This document shows positions 1 through 7,268 of a stretch of 14,162 nt of DNA, one piece after another (within the stretch, counting starts at the first letter, position 1; each line of letters starts with the position of its first letter). Origin of the DNA: Chloroflexota bacterium (GTDB lineage Bacteria > Chloroflexota > Dormibacteria > CF-121). Both the position numbers and the translations under genes were made by a program. The notes under the pieces were generated by a model. That model made no database searches. It was not told the origin of the DNA and was given only the letters and a program-made list of their open reading frames with translations. Location: assembly GCA_005889285.1 (NCBI GenBank), contig VBFF01000035.1, positions 1 to 14,162 on the forward strand, read 5' to 3'.

Positions 1-30
1 AAGCACTTCTTCGCAGCGATCGAAGGAAAA

Positions 31-152
31 GACTTCGGTGACCATAGCGACGGGGAAACACCTGTTCCCATCCCGAACACAGCAGTTAAGCCCGTCAGCG
101 CCGATGGTACTGGGCTGGCAACGGTCTGGAAGAGTAGGTCATCGCCGAGGTC
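31..152 (+). rRNA. rrf: 5S ribosomal RNA
   Basis: Structural RNA of the large ribosomal subunit. The core has the bacterial 5S landmarks: CCCATCCCGAACACAG in the loop B/C region, then TTAAGCCC, and GGTACTGGG in the loop E/helix IV region. The two ends pair as helix I, roughly bases 31-41 with 142-152, which sets the boundaries to within a few bases. A T-rich run follows directly and probably ends transcription. Its place at the left edge suggests that it closes an rRNA operon whose 23S gene lies outside the window. The first 30 bases would then be the 23S-5S spacer. Confidence 0.95.
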
Positions 153-163
153 TTTTTCTTTTG
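152..163 (+). terminator. T-rich tract ending 5S rRNA transcription
   Basis: A run of T with two C interruptions begins at the 3' end of the 5S gene. Helix I of the 5S RNA itself could act as the upstream stem. No separate hairpin is visible. Confidence 0.45.
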
Positions 164-213
164 CCTGCAAAACGGGGCGCCAGTGTCGACGCTTGTCCGG
201 ATAATGGAGTCCA

Positions 214-1275
214 GTGCGCGCTTGGGCGTGGTTGTTGCGTCCCTCGATCAACTGGCTGCTCGTCTTCATTCCGGTGTCCCTACTCGCGGAATCGACGCAT
301 CAGCCGTTGCTGACGTTCATCACTTCGGCGCTCGCCATCGTTCCGCTGGCGGGCCTGATCGGGCGCGCGACCGACCAGCTCGCCATCCGGGTCGGCCCGC
401 AGCTGGGCGGCCTTCTCAACGCAACCTTCGGGAACCTGACCGAGCTGATCGTCGCGGTGCTGCTGATCGCAGCCGGGAACTTCGAGGTCGTCAAGGCGTC
501 GTTGATCGGGTCCATCGTCGGCAACCTTCTGTTGGTCCTGGGAGTCTCGCTCTTCGTGGGCGGGCTCCGCTGCGGCGAGCAAGGGTTTAGTGCGCGCGCC
601 GCGGGCGTTCATACCGGGTCGCTCGTCCTGGCCGTCGCTGGGTTGGGCGTGCCGGCGCTGCTCGTGGCGACGGCGCCGACTGTCTCCAGCGGCGACCGCG
701 AGATCGTCTCCGCCGGAGTGGCGGCCACGCTGATCGTGCTCTACGCGTCCGCGCTCGTCTTCATGCAGTTCACCAGCGCGCACCTGTTTCGCACCCCGGC
801 GTCGAATGAGAAACCCGAGTGGTCCAGGGCGTTAGCGGCCGGAGTCTTGTTGGGCGCCGCGTTGCTGGTCGGCTTCGAGTCCGAACTGCTCGTCTCGGCC
901 CTCAACCCCGCGCTACAGACGCTCAAGATCTCGCCGATCTTCGTGGGACTCATCCTGATCCCCGTCATCGGTAATGCGGCCGAGCACGCATCGGCGGTGT
1001 TCTTTGCGATCCGCAACAAAGTGGACGTCACGCTCGAGATCGCGGTCGGCTCTTCCACCCAGGTTGCGCTCTTCGTCGCGCCGGCGATGGTCTTCATCAG
1101 CTTGCTGGTGGGCCGGCCGATGGACTTCGTCTTCACCGGCTTCGAGATCGGCGCGGTGTTCATCGCCACCCTTATCGTCGCGGTCATCTCACGCGACGGC
1201 CACAGCAACTGGTTGGAAGGCGTACAGCTGATCGGCGTCTACGTGATCCTCGCGCTGGCGGCTTTTTTTCTCTAG
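214..1275 (+). CDS. cax: Calcium/proton antiporter (CaCA family, CAX type)
   Basis: A 353-residue inner-membrane exchanger predicted to expel Ca2+ in exchange for protons. Both alpha-repeat signatures of the CAX family are readable. The first is NATFGNLTELI at residues 69-79, where most relatives have NATFGNATELI. The second is GNAAEHA at 253-259, followed by GSSTQVALFVAP at 279-290. The acidic residues Glu77 and Glu257 fall at the ion-binding positions of the two repeats. About ten or eleven hydrophobic helices fill the rest, and the length is normal for bacterial CaxA. The start is GTG with GGAG four bases upstream, a short spacing; no in-frame ATG lies nearby. The gene follows the 5S rRNA and is convergent with the menC-like gene, with 16 bases between the stops. 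Specificity for Ca2+ over other cations is inferred from the family. Confidence 0.93.
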   Translation: MRAWAWLLRPSINWLLVFIPVSLLAESTHQPLLTFITSALAIVPLAGLIGRATDQLAIRVGPQLGGLLNATFGNLTELIVAVLLIAAGNFEVVKASLIGSIVGNLLLVLGVSLFVGGLRCGEQGFSARAAGVHTGSLVLAVAGLGVPALLVATAPTVSSGDREIVSAGVAATLIVLYASALVFMQFTSAHLFRTPASNEKPEWSRALAAGVLLGAALLVGFESELLVSALNPALQTLKISPIFVGLILIPVIGNAAEHASAVFFAIRNKVDVTLEIAVGSSTQVALFVAPAMVFISLLVGRPMDFVFTGFEIGAVFIATLIVAVISRDGHSNWLEGVQLIGVYVILALAAFFL

Positions 1276-1291
1276 GTGGCGGCGTTCTTCT

Positions 1292-2401
1292 TTAGGCGCT
1301 GATCGTCTCGCGCCGGACGGTCAGCCGCTCGACCAGATCGACTTTGACGCGCACACCAAGACCCCAGCGGGTCGGCACCGAAACCGTTCCTCCGCGTTGC
1401 AGGGTAAAAGGCGGCTCGATGATGTCCTCGGCCCAGTAGCGGTCGCTGGCGGAAAGATCGCCCGGTAGGCGGAAATTGGGGAGTGTGGCCAACGCCACGT
1501 TGCCGGCACGACCGATGCCGGTCTCGAGCATGCCGCCGCACCAGACAGGGACGCCCGCGTTCACGGCGATGTCATGGATCCGGCGCGACTCGGCGAAGCC
1601 ACCGACCCGCCCCGGCTTGATGTTGATCACCTGGCAGGCGCCGAGCTGCAGCGCCTGGCGCGCATCCCGGGCCGACTCGATGCTCTCGTCCAGGCAAATC
1701 GGCGTGCGCATCTGTCGTTGCAGCGCGGCGTGATCGATCAGGTCGCCGGCGGCAAGCGGCTGCTCCAGCATGAGGAGCCCGAAGCGGTCGAGCTGCGCCA
1801 GGTGATCGGCGTCGTCGAGATCGTAGGCCGCGTTGGCATCGGCCATCAGGGTGATCTCCGGATAACGCTCGCGGATCGCGCCGAGCGCCATCACATCCCA
1901 GCCGGGCTCGATCTTTACCTTGATGCGCCGATAACCCTGGGCGAGGCTCGCACCGATGTTCTCCAGCAGCTCGTCGACCGTCGATTGGATGCCGATGCTG
2001 ACCCCGGTCTCCACCCGATCGCGGACGCCACCCAGGAACGCGGCGAGCGGTTTGCGGGCGTGCTCGGCGAGCGCGGCGGTGAAGGCCATCTCGATGCACG
2101 CCTTCGCCATGTGGTGACCACGGACCGGAGCGAAAAGCGTTTCCAAGGCATCGACGTTCGCGAGGTCGCGCCCGATCACCGCCGGGAGTAAATAGCCCTT
2201 GAGAACCTGCCACGCGGTTTCGACGGTTTCGTACGAATACCATGGACCTTCGCCGGCAACGCACTCCCCCCATTGGGATCGCCCGTCGATCTCCAGACGA
2301 ACCAGGAGGGGGTACCGGTCCTGCTGGACCCCGAAGCTGGTGCGAAAGGGCTTCAGCAAGCGCATCTTGAGAACGCGTAGCTCGACCGCGTCGATCTTCA
2401 C
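1292..2401 (-). CDS. menC: o-Succinylbenzoate synthase / N-succinylamino acid racemase (enolase superfamily)
   Basis: A 369-residue muconate-lactonizing-type enolase. The catalytic set is complete: Lys161-x-Lys163 (RIKVKIEPGWD), metal ligands Asp188 (MADAN), Glu213 (LEQPL) and Asp238 (CLDES), and the second catalytic base Lys262 (NIKPGRVGG). The N-terminal capping segment (LLKPFRTSFG, residues 15-24) and the PVWCGGMLETGIGR stretch (285-298) are typical of the OSBS/NSAR branch that includes the Amycolatopsis and Geobacillus enzymes. These often catalyse both menaquinone OSB synthesis and racemisation of N-succinylamino acids. The start is GTG and overlaps the stop of the upstream GNAT gene by four bases (GTGA), indicating coupled translation. 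No other menaquinone gene is present, while a GNAT and an M20 hydrolase are close. I therefore favour N-succinylamino acid racemase as the role, although general annotation would say MenC. Confidence 0.9.
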   Translation of the reverse strand: MKIDAVELRVLKMRLLKPFRTSFGVQQDRYPLLVRLEIDGRSQWGECVAGEGPWYSYETVETAWQVLKGYLLPAVIGRDLANVDALETLFAPVRGHHMAKACIEMAFTAALAEHARKPLAAFLGGVRDRVETGVSIGIQSTVDELLENIGASLAQGYRRIKVKIEPGWDVMALGAIRERYPEITLMADANAAYDLDDADHLAQLDRFGLLMLEQPLAAGDLIDHAALQRQMRTPICLDESIESARDARQALQLGACQVINIKPGRVGGFAESRRIHDIAVNAGVPVWCGGMLETGIGRAGNVALATLPNFRLPGDLSASDRYWAEDIIEPPFTLQRGGTVSVPTRWGLGVRVKVDLVERLTVRRETISA

Positions 2402-3201
2402 TCCGGCGGTGCCATCACGTAGGTGCCGTCGCGGCGGAAATCGACGGCGACCAGCCCGGCGGTCAGCGCCGCCTCGAACGCTGCCCGGCTCTCCATGCGC
2501 CAGCGCAAGGCGAGCTCGGGGCTAGCGCGTTTGACCGCCTGGAAATCGGGTGGCACGCTGATCAGCAGGGTCGTGCCGGGGCTCACGTCGAGCTGCTCCC
2601 GGACGGGCTCACCGTCGCCGCCCACGCGCAACATCACCGCGGGATCCCCCGCCGGGAGGGGCTTTGTGCGACGCAGCCACCACTCGGCCTCGAGCCGATC
2701 CGACGGCAGCCCGCGGTTGAGCTCGTCCTCCATCGCCCCGTAATGGTCCCGATCGTAGAGGCGCGCGATGCAGCCGAGGCGGTGCAGATTGATATAGGCG
2801 TTGCGCGCCTCCAGTGGGTCGAAAGTCCAGGTCACCAGCTCGACTCCCAGTCTCAACGCATCGTACCGCTGAGCCTGCTTCAAGGCGATTCCGATGCCAG
2901 TTCCGCGGAACGCTTCAAGGACCCCCAGCTGGTGCGAGCACAAGCGCAGCTGGCCATCGCGCCGGCCAAGAAACGCGAAGCAGAAGCCGACCAGTCGCCC
3001 GGCCGCGAGGAAAGCACCATGAACGAGGCCGCCATTGTGCTGCATCGTCAGGAGCAACTCGCGCGGCACGACGTTGCGCTCGGCGGCGCCCCAGATGTCC
3101 CGACTCATCGCCTCGCAGGCGGCGAACTCGTCGTGTGTGCGGACGAGGCGGATGTCGACCGGCGGCGGGGAGGCTGATGCGCGGGGCGGCACGGGCCACA
3201 T
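2398..3201 (-). CDS. GNAT-family acyltransferase (COG3375-like)
   Basis: A 267-residue cytoplasmic protein with a GNAT fold. The acyl-CoA-binding motif A is visible as QLGVLEAFRGTGIGIALK (residues 91-108), with the pyrophosphate loop RGTGIG at 99-104. A C-terminal extension of about 90 residues (from 180) is typical of the predicted acyltransferase group COG3375. Its stop overlaps the GTG of the racemase gene, so the two are co-translated. Relatives beside NSAR enzymes have been assigned as succinyl-CoA:D-amino acid N-succinyltransferases, which is the role I infer here. The substrate is not shown by the sequence. The start is uncertain: no clear Shine-Dalgarno precedes the ATG, and a GTG three codons in is also possible. 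The first 15 residues are Pro-rich and may not be part of the fold. Confidence 0.8.
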   Translation of the reverse strand: MWPVPPRASASPPPVDIRLVRTHDEFAACEAMSRDIWGAAERNVVPRELLLTMQHNGGLVHGAFLAAGRLVGFCFAFLGRRDGQLRLCSHQLGVLEAFRGTGIGIALKQAQRYDALRLGVELVTWTFDPLEARNAYINLHRLGCIARLYDRDHYGAMEDELNRGLPSDRLEAEWWLRRTKPLPAGDPAVMLRVGGDGEPVREQLDVSPGTTLLISVPPDFQAVKRASPELALRWRMESRAAFEAALTAGLVAVDFRRDGTYVMAPPE

Positions 3202-3287
3202 GCTAGCGCGCCAGTGCCGGTGGCATGCGTGCGCGACGGCCGAGGCCGGCTCCGGGCGTGCGCGCGCCCTAGCGGGCTCGCGAGGCG

Positions 3288-4043
3288 TTACTTACAGGTC
3301 CAGGCGCTCTGACGTCCGGCGTTGTAAAAGGCCAGCGCCGCGCGCGCCTGAGCATACGGGTCCCAGATGTTCTGGCCCGGGAAGTTGGCATTCCAGGTGG
3401 ATGGCATGAACTGGAAGAGTCCGCTGGCGCCACTCGAACGGTTGATCGCGAGCGGGTTGTAATGGCTCTCGCAGTTGGCCACGCGCAAGGCCCAGCTGAG
3501 GCCAGGACTGTTCCCAAAGACGGCATAGATGGCGGCCAGGCCATCCCCGCCAGATCCAGGAGGGGGCGTAAAGGTGCTGGCTTGCGCCGGCTTCGGCGCG
3601 ACCCGTGTGCCAATCGCGGGAGCCGCCTCGATCACGGGCGGCGCTGGTCGTTCCTCGAGCGTTGACGCCTTGGCAACCTCGCGCATTTCCACGGCATTGC
3701 GGGCGCGTGCCGCGGTCGTCCACGTCGCGGCGCTGGCGACGTAGCCCGAATGCTGGGCGGCAATGGCCCGGGTCGGCTCGGTCCGGCCGCTCATGCCGGG
3801 GACGACCAGCACGAATCCCAATCCGAGGACCAGCATGTGGCCTACGAGGTTCACTGACGGTCGCCGGCGATGCTGACGCAGCACTCTGAGTGCGGAGAGC
3901 GTATGGGCCCGGAGGCGCCAGTAACGCAGGACCGCCCGCGCGGCCCAATCAGAGGCCACAAGATCCTGGAGTTTGGCGCTGGTCAACCGCAAGATATGGG
4001 CACGAGCCTTTGACACAATACCAATAAACGATGTAACGCTCAA
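3288..4043 (-). CDS. Membrane-anchored lytic transglycosylase (SLT/Rpf-like domain)
   Basis: A 251-residue predicted peptidoglycan-cleaving enzyme. Residues 1-65 are basic and likely cytoplasmic, and one hydrophobic segment follows at about 66-84 (HMLVLGLGFVLVVPGM). Next come an Ala/Pro-rich linker to about 165 and a C-terminal SLT domain at 168-251. The catalytic glutamate is Glu192 in ANCESHYNPLAIN, followed by SGASGLFQFMPSTW (204-217) and ALAFYNAG (236-243). The only two cysteines, Cys191 and Cys250, flank the domain and probably form a disulfide, as in resuscitation-promoting-factor domains. The start is TTG. It is supported by GGAGGG (4057-4052) eight bases upstream; a GTG nine codons in is an alternative. 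The gene lies between the M20 hydrolase and the GNAT-racemase pair on the same strand, with a hairpin on the M20 side. Confidence 0.85.
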   Translation of the reverse strand: MSVTSFIGIVSKARAHILRLTSAKLQDLVASDWAARAVLRYWRLRAHTLSALRVLRQHRRRPSVNLVGHMLVLGLGFVLVVPGMSGRTEPTRAIAAQHSGYVASAATWTTAARARNAVEMREVAKASTLEERPAPPVIEAAPAIGTRVAPKPAQASTFTPPPGSGGDGLAAIYAVFGNSPGLSWALRVANCESHYNPLAINRSSGASGLFQFMPSTWNANFPGQNIWDPYAQARAALAFYNAGRQSAWTCK

Positions 4044-4193
4044 GAAGCCTTCCCTCCGGCAGTGGAAACGCCAACCCTTCTGGTCCGCGGCGAAGACGGG
4101 AGGAGGCGATGAGCTAGAACGGAGCGTAACGGACCGTCGTCAACCCTAACACAGGCGGTCCGCGCCTCGTCAAGTCGCCCGAACCGGTCACGC

Positions 4194-4218
4194 CTCAGTC
4201 GCCAGCCGGCTGACTGAG
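4194..4218 (-). terminator. Hairpin downstream of the M20 hydrolase gene
   Basis: On the minus strand, 15 bases after the M20 stop, CTCAGTC pairs perfectly with GACTGAG. An inner GCC/GGC extends the stem past a single bulged A, with a GGCT loop. No T run follows, so it may be a rho-aided terminator or an mRNA-end stabiliser rather than a classic intrinsic terminator. The remainder of 4044-4233 shows no gene. Confidence 0.45.
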
Positions 4219-4233
4219 TGATTGCTCCGGTGG

Positions 4234-5346
4234 CTACAACGCCTCGATCAACAGCCTCAACAGCTGGGTGCGCTGCAGCCAACTCTCCACCAGCAGGTGC
4301 TCCGAGTCCGCGTGAGCGCCGCCGCCGTCGGGTCCCAGGCCATCGAGGGTCGGCACACCCATGGCGGCGGTGAAGTTGCCATCGCTTGCGCCGCCCGTGC
4401 TCATCTCGCTCAAGGTGAAGCCCACGTCGGTAGCGAGGCGTTGGGCGAGTTGTGCCAGCCGGATGACGCCGGGGCTGCGCTCCATGGGCGGACGGTCGAT
4501 GCCGCCGCTGATGCGAAGGCGGGCTCCCTCCAGGTTGGGCTGCAGGCCCTGGATGGCGGCGACCACGCGTTCCGCCTCGGAGGCGCGCGCGAATCGGACA
4601 TCGATTTCCGCCCGGGCGTGCGCCGCCACGACGTTGGGCCGCGTCCCGCCCCCCACGACCCCGACGTTGATCGTCGTCCCCAGGGCCGGTCGGGCCAGCC
4701 CCTTCAGGGCCAGCACCTGGTGTGCCAGCTCCTCGATCGCGCTCACCCCCTTCTCCGGTTCGACCCCGGCGTGGGCCGCCCGGCCATCCACCTCGAGGAC
4801 GAAATCCGCGATGCCCTTGCGGGCGGTCTTGATGGCGCCACCGGTGACCGCCGGCTCCAGGACCAGCACGGCGACCGCCTGGCGCGCCGTTTCCTCGATC
4901 AACGCCCGCGAGCTGGCGCTGCCGATCTCCTCGTCGGATGTCGACAGGACCACCACCGGTCGACGTGGCCGCGCGTGCTCGAGCGCAAAGGCGGCCTCCA
5001 CGATGCCGGCTTTCATGTCATAGCTCCCGGGGCCGGTGACGCGATCGCCCTGGACGTGGAATGGCAACCGCCCGAGCGTGCCTTCCGGCCAGACGGTGTC
5101 GTGGTGGCACAGCAGCACGACCGGCCCGCTGCCTTCGCCGATACGGATCTCCAGGTGGTCGCCGGCGTCGGGCCGCCGGTGCCGGATGGGGGCCACCCCG
5201 AGGCGTTGCTGGAAGAGTTTGGCGATCTCGTCCGCGCAGGCGTCGCAGCGCGTCTTGTCCGAGGAGGGCGACTCGGTTGCGACCAGGCGTTCCAGGGCGG
5301 CCAGCATGGCGGGCTGATCGGGCCTTTGCATCAAGGTGCCGTCCAT
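4234..5346 (-). CDS. M20-family zinc carboxypeptidase (glutamate carboxypeptidase/CPG2-like)
   Basis: A 370-residue di-zinc amidohydrolase. All active-site residues of the carboxypeptidase G2 branch are readable: His81-x-Asp83 in HHDTV, bridging Asp110 in GSYDMKAG, catalytic Glu139 and metal ligand Glu140 in SDEEIGS, Glu164 in LEPA, and His345 in GGGAHADSEH. The dimerisation domain occupies roughly 174-285. No signal peptide is seen, so the enzyme is cytoplasmic, unlike exported CPG2. The family removes amino acids from N-acylated substrates. Beside an NSAR-type racemase and a GNAT enzyme, a role as N-succinyl-L-amino acid hydrolase is plausible but inferred. The ATG used is only 35 bases from the divergent trpB-like start and has no good ribosome binding site. 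Starts at Met6 or Met14 are possible. Confidence 0.88.
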   Translation of the reverse strand: MDGTLMQRPDQPAMLAALERLVATESPSSDKTRCDACADEIAKLFQQRLGVAPIRHRRPDAGDHLEIRIGEGSGPVVLLCHHDTVWPEGTLGRLPFHVQGDRVTGPGSYDMKAGIVEAAFALEHARPRRPVVVLSTSDEEIGSASSRALIEETARQAVAVLVLEPAVTGGAIKTARKGIADFVLEVDGRAAHAGVEPEKGVSAIEELAHQVLALKGLARPALGTTINVGVVGGGTRPNVVAAHARAEIDVRFARASEAERVVAAIQGLQPNLEGARLRISGGIDRPPMERSPGVIRLAQLAQRLATDVGFTLSEMSTGGASDGNFTAAMGVPTLDGLGPDGGGAHADSEHLLVESWLQRTQLLRLLIEAL

Positions 5347-5354
5347 GCTAAAAC
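5326..5354 (+). promoter_or_regulatory. Possible promoter of the trpB-like gene
   Basis: TTGCAT (5326-5331) and TAAAAC (5349-5354) are separated by 17 bases, with matches of 3/6 and 4/6 to the sigma-70 consensus. The distance to the trpB ribosome binding site (AGGAGGGAG, 5366-5374) is suitable. It overlaps the annotated 5' end of the divergent M20 gene. Weak on sequence alone. Confidence 0.3.
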
Positions 5355-5381
5355 CTAGGCACTACAGGAGGGAGCTAGCCA

Positions 5382-6746
5382 ATGAGCATTCACGCGCCCG
5401 AAGCCGCCACCAAGATCCTGCTCGACGAGCGAGAGATGCCGACGCGCTGGTACAACATCCAGGCGGACCTGCCGTTTCCGGGAAGCCCGCCATTACATCC
5501 AGGCACGAAGCAACCGATCGGTCCGCAAGACCTCGCCCCACTTTTCCCCATGGAGCTGATCAAGCAGGAGGTCTCGCAGGAGCGATACATCGACATTCCG
5601 AGCCCGGTGCAGGACGCACTGCGGCTATGGCGGCCAACACCGCTGATGCGCGCCAGCCGGTTGGAGCGGGAGTTGAAGACGACGGCGAAGATCTACTACA
5701 AGTACGAAGGCGTCAGTCCGGCCGGCTCGCACAAGCCGAACACGGCGGTGGCGCAGGCGTTCTACAACAAAGCCGAGGGCACCAAACGGCTCTCGACCGA
5801 AACCGGAGCCGGGCAGTGGGGGAGCGCGCTGGCGTTTGCCAGCAAGCTCTTCGGCCTCGAATGCATGATCTATATGGTCCGCATCAGCTTCGAGCAGAAG
5901 CCCTACCGCAAGAGCATGATGCACGTTTGGGGCGCCGAAGTCGTCCCGAGCCCGTCTGACCGCACTCAGGTGGGGCGGCGTATCCGCGCCGAGAACCCGG
6001 ATTCCACCGGCAGCCTGGGCATCGCGATCTCCGAGGCGGTGGAAGACGCCGCCGGTCGCGACGACACGAAGTATTCACTCGGTAGCGTCCTCAACCATGT
6101 GCTGATGCACCAGACGATCATCGGGGAGGAGGCGTTGCTGCAGATGGAGCGCGCCGAGGCGATGCCGGACATCGTGGTCGGCTGCGTCGGCGGTGGAAGT
6201 AACTTCTCGGGGCTGGCCTTTCCGTTCCTGCGCGACCGGATACAGGGACGCACCAAGACGCGCTTCCTTGCCGCGGAGCCGGAGGCGTGTCCGTCGATCA
6301 CGCGCGGCAAATACACCTACGATTTTGGCGACACGGGCGAGATGACGCCGCTGGTGAAGATGCACACGCTTGGCCATAACTTCATTCCAGATGGCATCCA
6401 TGCCGGTGGGTTGCGCTACCACGGGATGGCGCCGCTGGTATCGGCACTCGTCGATCACGGCTACATCGAGGGCGTCGCCTACCCGCAACGCAGTGTCTTT
6501 GACGCCGCCGTGCAGTTTGCGCGGGCCGAGGGGACGATTCCCGCGCCGGAGAGCGCCCACGCGATCCGCGCCGTCATCGACGAAGCCGTCAAGGCGCGCG
6601 ATCGCGGCGAGTCGCCGACCATTCTCTTCAACCTGAGCGGTCACGGCCTGCTCGACCTGGCGGCGTACGATGCCTACTTCGCCGGGACCCTTTCCGACGT
6701 CACGCTCTCGGAGGCGCGCATCCAGGAACTGGTCGGCGCGCTGTAA
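5382..6746 (+). CDS. trpB: Tryptophan synthase beta-like PLP enzyme (TrpB2 type)
   Basis: A 454-residue PLP enzyme that joins indole and serine to give tryptophan, or acts on a related substrate. It belongs to the long TrpB2 branch (about 450 residues against about 400 for classical TrpB), with the extended N-terminus [11 protein letters not shown] (23-33) and PPLHPGT (36-42). The Schiff-base lysine is Lys118 in GSHKPN. The serine-activating loop TETGAGQWG spans 139-147 with Glu140, and the PLP phosphate loop GCVGGGSN spans 267-274. The ATG follows a strong AGGAGGGAG at seven bases. No trpA or other trp gene is adjacent, and TrpB2 proteins lack key contacts for the alpha subunit. It may therefore use free indole or serve as an indole-salvage or serine-deaminating enzyme. 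A strong hairpin follows the stop. Confidence 0.93.
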   Translation: MSIHAPEAATKILLDEREMPTRWYNIQADLPFPGSPPLHPGTKQPIGPQDLAPLFPMELIKQEVSQERYIDIPSPVQDALRLWRPTPLMRASRLERELKTTAKIYYKYEGVSPAGSHKPNTAVAQAFYNKAEGTKRLSTETGAGQWGSALAFASKLFGLECMIYMVRISFEQKPYRKSMMHVWGAEVVPSPSDRTQVGRRIRAENPDSTGSLGIAISEAVEDAAGRDDTKYSLGSVLNHVLMHQTIIGEEALLQMERAEAMPDIVVGCVGGGSNFSGLAFPFLRDRIQGRTKTRFLAAEPEACPSITRGKYTYDFGDTGEMTPLVKMHTLGHNFIPDGIHAGGLRYHGMAPLVSALVDHGYIEGVAYPQRSVFDAAVQFARAEGTIPAPESAHAIRAVIDEAVKARDRGESPTILFNLSGHGLLDLAAYDAYFAGTLSDVTLSEARIQELVGAL

Positions 6747-6752
6747 ACGATT

Positions 6753-6784
6753 AGGGAGGGAGCCCCGACCGGGGTTTCCTCCTT
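6753..6784. terminator. Bidirectional hairpin between convergent trpB-like and KGG genes
   Basis: AGGGAGGGAGCCCC pairs along its whole length with GGGGTTTCCTCCTT around a GACC loop, giving a 14-pair stem with a few G-T wobbles. It lies just after the trpB stop and just after the KGG gene stop on the other strand. It can therefore end both transcripts, although neither side has a long T run. Confidence 0.6.
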
Positions 6785-6791
6785 CGCGTTT

Positions 6792-7079
6792 CTAGTGTTT
6801 ACCGCCCTCGCGGCCGATCTCGGCCATGCGGGTGCGATCCTGGCTGGAAGCTTCGCCGCCCTTGCGCCCGGCCGCTCGCGCTTCCTCGGAGGAGAACTCG
6901 TGCGCCGATCCTTTTTCGTGCGCCGCCCTGCCGCCCTTGCTGCCCGCTTGCCGGGCCTCCTCGGAGGAGAACTCGTGCGCCGAGCCCTTCAGGTGCGCGG
7001 CCTGGCCACCCTTGCTGGCGATTTCCCGCTGTTTTGCTTCATCCATGGAACCGAAGCCTCGCTTGCCGCTTGCCGGCAT
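6792..7079 (-). CDS. KGG-repeat general stress protein
   Basis: A 95-residue, very hydrophilic, glycine- and charge-rich protein with no cysteines. It carries KGG motifs in SKGGQAAH, SKGGRAAHEKG, RKGGEAS and a related REGGKH end, typical of the stress-induced KGG family (Bacillus GsiB, E. coli YciG and plant LEA relatives). The centre is a tandem repeat of 25 residues beginning GSAHEFSSEEAR, also clear as a 75-base repeat in the DNA. The start chosen is the ATG at 7079, because AAAGGAGG lies six bases upstream. A longer in-frame ORF reaching 7109 lacks such a site. Family members are thought to protect under desiccation or osmotic stress, probably as disordered hydrophilins. It has its own promoter, which resembles that of the neighbouring LapA-domain gene. 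Confidence 0.9.
   Translation of the reverse strand: MPASGKRGFGSMDEAKQREIASKGGQAAHLKGSAHEFSSEEARQAGSKGGRAAHEKGSAHEFSSEEARAAGRKGGEASSQDRTRMAEIGREGGKH
6886..7035. repeat. 75-base tandem repeat inside the KGG gene
   Basis: A segment starting TCGGAGGAGAACTCGTGCGC at 6886 recurs at 6961, exactly 75 bases (25 codons) later, with only scattered substitutions. It encodes GSAHEFSSEEAR twice in frame, so copy number could change without a frameshift. The end of the second unit is approximate. Confidence 0.75.
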
Positions 7080-7155
7080 TTCTCGCCTCCTTTGAACGGG
7101 ACGTCTCACCGAGGAGCGTCAGGCCCGCGATTCGCCAGTTGCTATCGACGGTATC

Positions 7156-7186
7156 AATTTAGCTGACAGGGCGTGCTAGCTGTCAA
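7156..7186 (-). promoter_or_regulatory. Predicted promoter of the KGG stress gene
   Basis: On the minus strand a perfect -35 hexamer TTGACA (7186-7181) is followed, after a 19-base spacer, by the -10-like TAAATT (7161-7156). CTGTCAG occupies 7169-7163, one base before the -10, and forms an inverted repeat (TGACAG/CTGTCA) with the -35 region. The leader to the ATG would be about 70 bases. Confidence 0.5.
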
Positions 7187-7204
7187 GCCGGGCAACGCAG
7201 CGAG

Positions 7205-7238
7205 AGAAAAAACAGGACCCCGTCGCCGAGACCCTGTT
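7205..7238 (-). terminator. Intrinsic terminator of the LapA-domain gene
   Basis: On the minus strand AACAGGGTCTC pairs with GGGGTCCTGTT (several G-U wobbles) around a GGCGAC loop, and six T at 7212-7207 form the end of the stem and the tail. It lies about 30 bases after the LapA-domain stop. Together with the KGG promoter it shows that the two genes are separate transcription units. Confidence 0.8.
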
Positions 7239-7268
7239 CTGCACGAGGACCACACGGGAAGGTCCGCG

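Noticed and set aside
38..313. Open frame of 91 codons across the 5S rRNA
   Set aside because: It overlaps the 5S gene and the start of the antiporter, and is a chance frame.
3202..3287. GC-rich inverted repeats between the GNAT and transglycosylase genes, possible terminator
   Set aside because: A GGGCG/CGCCC stem is possible but short, with no T run, and such pairings are common by chance at this GC content.
4222..5358. Long plus-strand open frame (378 codons) opposite the M20 gene
   Set aside because: It mirrors the M20 gene almost end to end. The minus-strand protein has all active-site motifs, while the plus-strand one is low-complexity and has no recognisable domain. It is a GC-rich antisense shadow.
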